A DNA stretch of 10,896 bases from DATDRQ01 sp035291645. GTDB taxonomy: Bacteria; Chloroflexota; Anaerolineae; Anaerolineales; UBA4823. A program made the translations under genes and the position numbers. The DNA lies in contig DATDRQ010000155.1 of assembly GCA_035291645.1 (NCBI GenBank), forward strand, positions 1-10,896, read 5' to 3'. The notes under the pieces are model-generated. The model was not told the DNA's origin. It searched no databases and worked only from the letters and a program-made list of their open reading frames with translations. Below are positions 5,779 to 10,896 of this stretch, piece after piece. The stretch's first letter is position 1. Each line of letters begins with the position of its first letter.

Positions 5779-6516
5779 TCAGTCCACGCACAGCCCATCC
5801 TCGGCCGGGTTCTCGAAGGCCGGCACCGGCTCGGCCTGGGTTATCTAGCCTTCCCGGCTGACCTGCACGTTGACGATCGAGGTGGTATGCGGGCCGCAGC
5901 CGCACACCAGGTAGTGGTACAGGTTGATCTCGTACCCGTCGCCGGTCTCGACCACGTGGGTGTCCTCCAGCCGGTCGACGAAATAGCGGTAGCCGAGCTC
6001 GCGCTGGAGATCATAATATGCTCCCAGGCCGGTCGCCGCCAGGGTGTATCTGAGCGCCTCCTCCGGCGAATCGATCGGGGTGTAGGCGGCGCGCAGCGCC
6101 GCCTGGTCCACGACAGGCTCGAACTGGCCCTCCTGGTGGACGGCGTAGCGCACGTAGACCGGCATCAGGCAGCCGCGGTTGTACAGGCGGGGCGCCTGGA
6201 GGGGGTCCCGCCCGCCGCCTGGGTGGCGGGTCGGGTAGTACTAGCACTCGGCCAGCGGGTAGGCGGGATCGAGCCCGCCCAGCAGCGCCGGCGCCTGGTG
6301 GAGCCCGTCGCAGCCCAGCGTGGCCGGCGGGCCGTCGGAAGGGCAGGTCCAGCTGCCGTACTCGTCCAGCGTGCAGCCGGCTTGCTCGAAGGGAGTCGTA
6401 TCGATCGGCGCCATGGGTGGACTCGGGTGGGTTTCTACACCCAGCCGCACTGCGTTCAGGAGCTGGCAGCCGGACAGAGCCAGGGCGGCGAAGAGGGGCA
6501 AAAGGGATTTGTGCAT
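5779..6516 (-). pseudogene. Cys-rich lipoprotein gene interrupted by two in-frame TAG codons
   Basis: The reading frame from ATG 6516 encodes a classical lipoprotein signal (MHKSLLPLFAALALSGC, lipobox LSGC, Cys17). It reads on in one frame to TGA at 5779-5781, 246 codons in all. Codon 92 (6241-6243) and codon 224 (5845-5847) are TAG. The sequence between and after them stays protein-like without any frameshift: YYPTRHPGGG follows the first, and PAFENPAEDGLCVD closes the gene after the second. Many cysteines occur along the frame, suggesting disulfides in an exported domain; I do not recognise the family. It starts 3 nt after glgC, with GGAGG inside the glgC end, so it is translationally coupled. 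Both stops are one C-to-T change from CAG (Gln). Recent decay is the simplest reading. The alternatives are sequencing error or amber read-through, but TAG also ends the OsmC and 79-aa genes. If read-through fails, only a 91-residue lipoprotein is made. Confidence 0.7.
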
Positions 6517-6519
6517 GGG

Positions 6520-7794
6520 TTAATTCTCTTCCTCCTCCTGCTCCGGTCCGATGTACGTCCCGCCTGGCAGGATCGTGTTCTTGGGGATGACCACGATCCC
6601 GTCCCGCACCACCCAGTCCTCCCGGTCGATCTCGGTGCCGCGCGGGAAGGGCTGGATCACCACCCCGCTGCCCAGGCGCACATTCTTGTCCAGGATGGCG
6701 CCGCGGATGTCGCAGTCCTCGCCGACCCCCAGGCGGATGCCCTGGATGGCGGTCTCGTCCGTGTCGTAGTAGTCCGCCCCCATCAGGATGCTGTCGGTGA
6801 TGCGCGAGCCGCTGGCGACCCGGCTGCGCAGCCCGATGATCGAGTCGCGCACCTCCGCCCGGTAGACCTTGCAGCCGTCCGCCAGCAGCACGTTATACAA
6901 CGAAGCCCCATCCAGGATCGAGCCGGGCAGGTAGCGCGGGCGGGTGTAGATCGGGCTGCGCTCCTCGTAGAAGTTGAAGTGGGTCTGCGGCTTGGTCAGC
7001 AGCAGGTTGGTCTCGTAGAACGAGCGGATCGTCCCGATATCCTCCCAGAATCCGTCGAAGTCGAAGCCGAAGACGCGCCGCCTGCCGATGGCGCTGGGGA
7101 TCACCTCGCCGCCGAAGTCGTCGTCGACGGTGGTGGTGAGCAGGTCGATCAGCGCCTGGGTCTTGAACAGGTAGATGCCCATCGAGCCCAGGAAGGGCCT
7201 CTGCGGATCTGGGCGGCTGATGAAGACCTCCTGCAGCTGCGGGTCCTTGGGCTTCTCGGCGAAGTTGGTGATCCGCCCGGAGGGCTCGCGCTTGAGCAGA
7301 CCGAAGCGGAAGGCCTCTTCGCGGCGCACCGGCTGCACCGCCACGGTGATGTCGGCGTCGTTCTCCCAATGGAAGCGCGCCATGGCAGCGTAATCCATGC
7401 GGTACAGGTGGTCGCCCGCCAGGATCAGCACATAGGGTGCGCCGGTGGTCTCGATCTCGACCATCTGCTTGCGCACCGCGTCGGCGGTGCCCTGATACCA
7501 GGCATCGCTCTGCGGGGTCTGCTCGGCGGCCAGCACCTGCACCCAGCCGCCGTGGAAGGCGTCGAACACATAGGTACGGGCGATGTGGCGGTGAAGCGAG
7601 ACCGAGTTGAACTGAGTCAGCACGGCGATGCGGGTGATGCCGGAGTTGATGCAGTTGCTGATGGGGATGTCGATCAGGCGGTACTTCCCGGCGATGGGGA
7701 CCGCCGGCTTGGCGCGGTCGCGCGTCAGCGGGTAGAGGCGGGCGCCGCGCCCGCCGCCCAGGATCACACCCAGGACGTCGTTCATGGTTGGCAT
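6520..7794 (-). CDS. glgC: Glucose-1-phosphate adenylyltransferase (ADP-glucose pyrophosphorylase)
   Basis: Cytoplasmic enzyme making ADP-glucose from ATP and glucose 1-phosphate, the committed step of bacterial glycogen synthesis. The 424-residue product has the usual family length. Visible motifs are GGGRGARLYPLT (13-24) for nucleotide binding, RAKPAVPIAGKYR (27-39), AGDHLYRMDY (126-135) with metal-binding Asp128, FAEKPK (178-183) with sugar-phosphate Lys181, GSMGIYLF (203-210) and FWEDIGT (249-255). A C-terminal left-handed beta-helix region follows (about 290-420), which in this family carries oligomer and allosteric contacts, and the chain ends in an acidic EEEEEN tail. ATG 7794 is chosen because AGGAG lies 9 nt upstream; Met4 is a less supported alternative. 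The enzyme is normally under allosteric control by glycolytic intermediates. The only neighbour in its operon is the amber-interrupted lipoprotein; no other glg gene is in the window. Confidence 0.95.
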   Translation of the reverse strand: MPTMNDVLGVILGGGRGARLYPLTRDRAKPAVPIAGKYRLIDIPISNCINSGITRIAVLTQFNSVSLHRHIARTYVFDAFHGGWVQVLAAEQTPQSDAWYQGTADAVRKQMVEIETTGAPYVLILAGDHLYRMDYAAMARFHWENDADITVAVQPVRREEAFRFGLLKREPSGRITNFAEKPKDPQLQEVFISRPDPQRPFLGSMGIYLFKTQALIDLLTTTVDDDFGGEVIPSAIGRRRVFGFDFDGFWEDIGTIRSFYETNLLLTKPQTHFNFYEERSPIYTRPRYLPGSILDGASLYNVLLADGCKVYRAEVRDSIIGLRSRVASGSRITDSILMGADYYDTDETAIQGIRLGVGEDCDIRGAILDKNVRLGSGVVIQPFPRGTEIDREDWVVRDGIVVIPKNTILPGGTYIGPEQEEEEN

Positions 7795-7808
7795 AGGAGC
7801 AGTCTCCT
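7795..7808 (-). promoter_or_regulatory. Short hairpin holding the glgC Shine-Dalgarno sequence
   Basis: On the minus strand AGGAG (7808-7804), the presumed ribosome binding site, can pair with CTCCT (7799-7795), which touches the glgC start codon; the loop is 4 nt. The 5-bp stem is weak, but it would partly hide the ribosome binding site. Confidence 0.35.
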
Positions 7809-7833
7809 GCGGGGATATTTGCCCTTATGATAG

Positions 7834-7847
7834 CATATCCGGATATG
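7834..7847. promoter_or_regulatory. 14-bp palindrome upstream of glgC, possible operator
   Basis: CATATCCGGATATG is a perfect palindrome about 40 bp upstream of the glgC start. A TATCAT at about 7827-7832 on the minus strand could serve as a -10, which would place the palindrome in the spacer region. No convincing -35 is visible. Function as a regulator site is inferred from position and symmetry only. Confidence 0.4.
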
Positions 7848-7899
7848 AGTTTAGGCTCGGTCTCAGGGACACTCCGATGTATTCGGAAAGAGTCGTATC

Positions 7900-7931
7900 A
7901 AAAAAGAAAAGCCCTCAGACCTTGCCTGAGG
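7900..7931 (-). terminator. Intrinsic terminator after the tRNA-Leu gene
   Basis: On the minus strand CCTCAG (7931-7926) and CTGAGG (7918-7913) form a 6-bp stem with a 7-nt loop, followed by GCTTTTCTTTTTT. It lies 18 nt past the encoded CCA of the tRNA and separates the tRNA transcript from glgC. Confidence 0.75.
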
Positions 7932-7948
7932 ACTCCGGGGGGCGATGC

Positions 7949-8033
<85 letters not shown>

Positions 8034-8048
8034 TGTCTTTGCGCGCCT

Positions 8049-8054
8049 ATTATA
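8049..8054 (-). promoter_or_regulatory. -10 element of the tRNA-Leu promoter
   Basis: ATTATA on the plus strand is TATAAT on the minus strand, 15 nt before the mature tRNA 5' end. That would put the start of transcription about 9 nt upstream of the tRNA. The -35 is poor (CTAATC at 17-bp spacing). Confidence 0.6.
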
Positions 8055-8127
8055 CCTGATCCCCTGCCGTAGATTAGTGGTAAGATTCCAGCATAGCGGG
8101 ACCCCTGCCAAGCATACCCTGTTTTAA

Positions 8128-8277
8128 TCTGAGACCAAACGCCTCCAGCTGCGCTCATTAAAACCGGATGACCTGCCTGTGCTGCAGGCTATCCAGAACC
8201 TTATGATGGACCTGATGCGTGAGGAGTACTTCGCCTGCCACCCCGAGCCTGTGGATAATCTACCTGCCCTGGGGTAG
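8128..8277 (+). pseudogene. Remnant of a GNAT-family acetyltransferase N-terminus
   Basis: In the 235 bp between the tRNA promoter and ychF one frame reads KRLQLRSLKPDDLPVLQAI followed by a helix-like MMDLMREEYF, then stops at TAG 8275. The pattern RL-LR-L-PDD-P-L is the usual first strand and helix of RimJ/GNAT N-acetyltransferases. There is no start codon before the motif (TAA at 8125 precedes it), and the acetyl-CoA-binding part of the fold is missing. I read it as a decayed leftover of a longer gene. The fragment is short, so the family call is tentative. Confidence 0.45.
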
Positions 8278-8310
8278 GAATGCTTTGTTGAACAGAGGGC
8301 CTTCAACTTT

Positions 8311-8339
8311 CTAACGTTCAAACCTGCTAACTTTCAAAC
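8311..8339. repeat. Short tandem direct repeat upstream of ychF
   Basis: CTAACGTTCAAAC (8311-8323) and CTAACTTTCAAAC (8327-8339) differ at one base and repeat with a 16-bp period, ending 6 bp before the ychF start. It occupies the place where a ribosome binding site is expected and contains none. Confidence 0.55.
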
Positions 8340-8345
8340 GAAAAG

Positions 8346-9413
8346 ATGCGCCTCGGAATCATCGGACTGCCCCAATCCGGCAAGACTACCATCTTCAACG
8401 CCCTGACGCGCGGCGACCAGCCGGTCACCACCAGCGGCGGGCGCTTTGACGTGCACACTGCCGTGGTCGACGTGCCCGACCTGCGCATCGACCGCCTCTC
8501 CGAGATGTACAAGCCGGAGAAGACCATCTATGCCAAGGTGACCTATGCCGACATCGCCGGGCTGGACGGCAGCGCCGGCGGCGGCATCTCCGGCCCGCTG
8601 CTCAACCAGCTGACCCAGATGGACGGCCTGTTACACGTGGTGCGCTGCTTCGATAACCCTAATGTACCGCACCCCTCCGGGGGCGTCGACCCGGCACGCG
8701 ACATCGCCGCCATGGATACAGAGCTGCTGATCAACGACCTGATCGCCGTGGAGCGCAAGCAGGAACGGCTGGGCGAGGAGCGCCGCAAGGGCGGCGGGCG
8801 GGAGAAGGGCGTCATCGAGCGCGAAATCGCTCTGTTCGAGCGCCTGCACCAGAAACTGTCCTCCGAGACGCCGCTGCGGGACATCGAGATCAGCCCGGAG
8901 GAGGAGAAGACCCTGTCCGGGTTCGGCCTGCTGACCCGCAAGCCGGTCCTGATCGTGTTCAACCTGGGGGAGGGGCAGGAGGTCCCGGCGCTGGATTATC
9001 TCCATAGTTACAGCGCCAGCGTCGCCCTACAGGGCCAGCTGGAGATGGAGATCGCCCAGCTGCCGCCGGACGAGGCCCAGGTCTTCCTGGAGGAGTATGG
9101 CATCGGCGAGCCCAGCCTGAACCGGGTGATCCGCCTGTCCTACGACCTGCTCGGCCTGCTCTCGTTCTTTACCGTCGGCGAGGATGAAGTGCGCGCCTGG
9201 ACCGTGCGGCGTGGCGCCAACGCCCACGAGGCGGCCGGCGCCATCCATTCCGACCTGCAGAAAGGCTTCATCCGCGCCGAGGTGATCCCCTGGGACGAGC
9301 TGGTCGCCTTTGGAGGCCTGTCGGAAGCCCGCGCCAAGGGCAAACTGCGCCTGGAGGGCAAGGAGTACCTGCTCCACGACGGCGAGGTCATGCACGTACG
9401 GTTTAATGTGTGA
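8346..9413 (+). CDS. ychF: YchF/OLA1-family P-loop ATPase/GTPase, divergent short form
   Basis: Cytoplasmic ribosome-associated nucleotide hydrolase of the Obg-related YchF group, 355 residues against about 363 for the standard protein. The G1 loop is GLPQSGKTT (7-15), differing from the usual GLPNVGKST. G3 is DIAGL (69-73). In place of NKxD there is NLGE (206-209), the NxxE form that in YchF proteins favours ATP over GTP. Residues about 120-200 form the charged helical coiled-coil insert (ERKQERLGEERRKGGGRE). The C-terminal TGS domain (about 274-353) is well kept, with FFTVGEDEVRAWTVRRGA and IHSDLQKGFIRAEVI. Start ATG 8346 fits the P-loop position exactly, but no Shine-Dalgarno sequence precedes it. 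The gene is followed directly by the pepF promoter. The symbol is by family; the G1 changes mark a separate subfamily. Confidence 0.88.
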   Translation: MRLGIIGLPQSGKTTIFNALTRGDQPVTTSGGRFDVHTAVVDVPDLRIDRLSEMYKPEKTIYAKVTYADIAGLDGSAGGGISGPLLNQLTQMDGLLHVVRCFDNPNVPHPSGGVDPARDIAAMDTELLINDLIAVERKQERLGEERRKGGGREKGVIEREIALFERLHQKLSSETPLRDIEISPEEEKTLSGFGLLTRKPVLIVFNLGEGQEVPALDYLHSYSASVALQGQLEMEIAQLPPDEAQVFLEEYGIGEPSLNRVIRLSYDLLGLLSFFTVGEDEVRAWTVRRGANAHEAAGAIHSDLQKGFIRAEVIPWDELVAFGGLSEARAKGKLRLEGKEYLLHDGEVMHVRFNV

Positions 9414-9418
9414 CCCCC

Positions 9419-9427
9419 TGGTATAAT
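9419..9427 (+). promoter_or_regulatory. Extended -10 promoter of the oligopeptidase gene
   Basis: TGGTATAAT, an extended -10 (TGn plus perfect TATAAT at 9422-9427), begins 6 nt after the ychF stop. It would start transcription near 9434, about 50 nt before ATG 9487. The -35 is poor, as is common with extended -10 promoters. Confidence 0.6.
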
Positions 9428-9486
9428 CGAAAAACATTTCATCCCGGTCTGCATTCCTCCCGAAAAATCACCCGCTGGAGTTCCCC

Positions 9487-10896
9487 ATGAGTTTTACCGC
9501 CCTCCCCTATACCGAATCGCGCTGGAGCCTGGCCGACCTCTACCCTTCCCACGAAGGCGAAGAGATCAAGACCGCCTTCGCCGAGGTCGAAGCCAAAGTG
9601 GCCGACTTCGAGACCAAGCGTCCCCTGCTCAACCCCGAGATCGACTCGCAGACTTTCATGGACCTGGTGCGCCGGTCCGAGCAGATCGCCGATCTGGTCA
9701 GCCGCATCGGCGGCTATGCCGGATTATGGTTTGCCGAGGACACGCAGAGCCAGGCGGCGCAGAACTTCCAGGCGCGCATCGACCAGTTCTCCGCCGGCAT
9801 CCAGAACCGCACGCTGTTCTTCAGCCTGTGGTGGAAGGAGCTCGACGAAGCCAATGCAGAGCGCCTGATGGCAACCGCCGGAGATTACCGATACTGGCTG
9901 GAGGAGATGCGCCACTTCAAGCCGCACACCCTGACCGAACCGGAAGAGAAGATCGTCAACATCAAGGACACCACCGGGATGAGCGCGTTCCTCACCCTGT
10001 ACGACACTCTAACCAACCGGTATACCTTCAAGATCACCGACGATGGCGAGGAGAAAGAGTTGACTCGCGATTCGCTGATGGTGTACGTGCGCCGGCACGA
10101 TCCGCAGCTGCGCGCCGCGGCTTACCAGGAGCTGTACCGGGTCTACGCACAGGACAGCTCCATCCTGGGGATGATGTACCAGAACCTGGTGCGCGACTGG
10201 CGCAACGAGCAGGTCGACCTGCGCCACTTCGGCAGCCCGATCTCCGCCCGCAACCTGGTCAACGACATCCCCGACGAGGTGGTAGACACCCTGCTGGAGG
10301 TCAGCCGCAGGAACGCCAGCGTGTTCCAGCGCTACTTCCAGTTGAAGGCGCGTTGGCTGGGCGTGGAGCGCCTGCGTCGCTACGATGTTTACGCCCCGGT
10401 GGCCAAATCCGATAAAACCTACGCCTTCGATGCCGCGGCCGGCATGGTGCTGGACTCATTCGATCGCTTCGAGCCGCGCATCGCCACCCTGGCGAAGCGC
10501 GTCTTCGATGAGAGCCACCTGGACAGCCAGGTGCGCAAGGGCAAGCGCGGCGGGGCCTTCTGCGCCTCGATCAACCCCGGGCTGACCCCCTGGGTGCTGA
10601 TGAACTACCAGGGACGCGCCGACGACGTCCTGACCCTGGCCCACGAGCTAGGGCACGCCATCCATTCCATGCTGGCGGAGCACCACACCCAGTTTACCTT
10701 CCATTCCTCCTTGCCGCTGGCGGAGACCGCTTCGACCTTCGGAGAGATGATGGTAGTGGACCGCCTGCTGGCAGAGGAGCGCGACGAGGACGTGCGCCGC
10801 GACCTGCTCTTCCGCCAGGTGGACGACGCCTACGCCACCATCATGCGCCAGGCCTTCTTCGCCATGTTCGAGCGCCGGGCGCACGAACTGACCCAG
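9487..10896 (+). CDS. pepF: Oligoendopeptidase F (M3B zinc peptidase), 3' partial
   Basis: Cytoplasmic zinc oligopeptidase that cleaves short peptides internally; 470 codons are present and the frame is open to the right edge, where roughly 120 residues of a typical ~600-residue protein should follow. ATG 9487 has GGAG (9477-9480) 6 nt upstream. The N-terminus (RWSLADLYPS) is the usual PepF opening and the helical N-terminal domain follows. The zinc motif is HELGHAIH (386-393), with His386 and His390 as ligands and Glu387 catalytic, and the third ligand is probably Glu413 in AETASTFGE. Upstream of it, GGAFCASINPG and PWVLMNYQG are the family's substrate-cleft segments. It has its own extended -10 promoter after ychF. 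The call rests on these motifs and is firm; the exact subgroup (M3B PepF/PepB) is inferred. Confidence 0.92.
   Translation, partial: MSFTALPYTESRWSLADLYPSHEGEEIKTAFAEVEAKVADFETKRPLLNPEIDSQTFMDLVRRSEQIADLVSRIGGYAGLWFAEDTQSQAAQNFQARIDQFSAGIQNRTLFFSLWWKELDEANAERLMATAGDYRYWLEEMRHFKPHTLTEPEEKIVNIKDTTGMSAFLTLYDTLTNRYTFKITDDGEEKELTRDSLMVYVRRHDPQLRAAAYQELYRVYAQDSSILGMMYQNLVRDWRNEQVDLRHFGSPISARNLVNDIPDEVVDTLLEVSRRNASVFQRYFQLKARWLGVERLRRYDVYAPVAKSDKTYAFDAAAGMVLDSFDRFEPRIATLAKRVFDESHLDSQVRKGKRGGAFCASINPGLTPWVLMNYQGRADDVLTLAHELGHAIHSMLAEHHTQFTFHSSLPLAETASTFGEMMVVDRLLAEERDEDVRRDLLFRQVDDAYATIMRQAFFAMFERRAHELTQ

Noticed and set aside
5845..6243. General reassignment of TAG to an amino acid in this organism
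   Set aside because: TAG ends the OsmC gene (5270-5272) and the 79-aa gene (2349-2351) at natural protein ends, so a genome-wide recoding does not fit.
5887..7830. A 647-codon open frame on the plus strand opposite glgC and the lipoprotein gene
   Set aside because: Its product is rich in Ala, Val, Arg, Asp, Gln and His with no domain, typical of the antisense of GC-rich genes; glgC on the other strand is unmistakable.
9726..10415. A 229-codon open frame inside the oligopeptidase gene
   Set aside because: It is an out-of-frame shadow of pepF, whose frame from 9487 holds the HELGH zinc motif without interruption; the shadow product is Arg/Pro/Gly-rich.

Overview
The window is a GC-rich bacterial chromosome segment. 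Several traits fit an uncultured member of the Chloroflexota, class Anaerolineae or a close relative: a short, divergent YchF GTPase, a GlgC with a cyanobacterial-type N-terminus, an ArsR-like regulator with a large N-terminal domain beside an MFS carrier, and scattered GAGCGAAGCGAAGGATC-type extragenic repeats. This placement is inference; no taxonomic marker gene is present.

Layout. Positions 1-1498 hold most of an M1-family zinc metallopeptidase (+), truncated at the left edge and closed by a clear intrinsic terminator. Positions 1540-2000 hold no credible gene. Instead they carry a cluster of DnaA boxes in both orientations (1644-1652, 1749-1757, 1901-1909, 1922-1930), an AT-rich stretch and an in-phase TAG trinucleotide run. 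This is the architecture expected of a replication origin, although dnaA and dnaN are not in view.

From 2007 a textbook sigma-70 promoter, whose -10 lies inside a perfect 22-bp inverted repeat, drives an apparent three-gene operon. The operon encodes a 79-residue protein of unknown function, a cysteine-free ArsR-type regulator with a long N-terminal domain, and an MFS transporter. The likely logic is autoregulation of the operon, with the MFS protein as effector. An OsmC-like peroxiredoxin-type protein (4865-5272) and a VOC (glyoxalase-fold) protein (5402-5773) follow on the same strand, separated by an extragenic hairpin repeat.

On the minus strand, glgC (ADP-glucose pyrophosphorylase, glycogen synthesis) is followed 3 nt later by a Cys-rich lipoprotein gene. 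That gene keeps a continuous protein-like frame to a TGA at 5779 but is broken by two in-frame TAG codons. Upstream of glgC lie a 14-bp palindrome, a terminator and a tRNA-Leu(CAA), also on the minus strand. A start-less remnant of a GNAT acetyltransferase gene precedes ychF (+, 8346-9413). An extended -10 promoter then leads into an M3B oligoendopeptidase F gene (+) that runs off the right edge.

Most genes are ordinary housekeeping or accessory genes. The parts worth a second look are the origin-like intergenic region, the promoter-embedded palindrome with its small-protein/regulator/transporter operon, and the doubly amber-interrupted lipoprotein gene.
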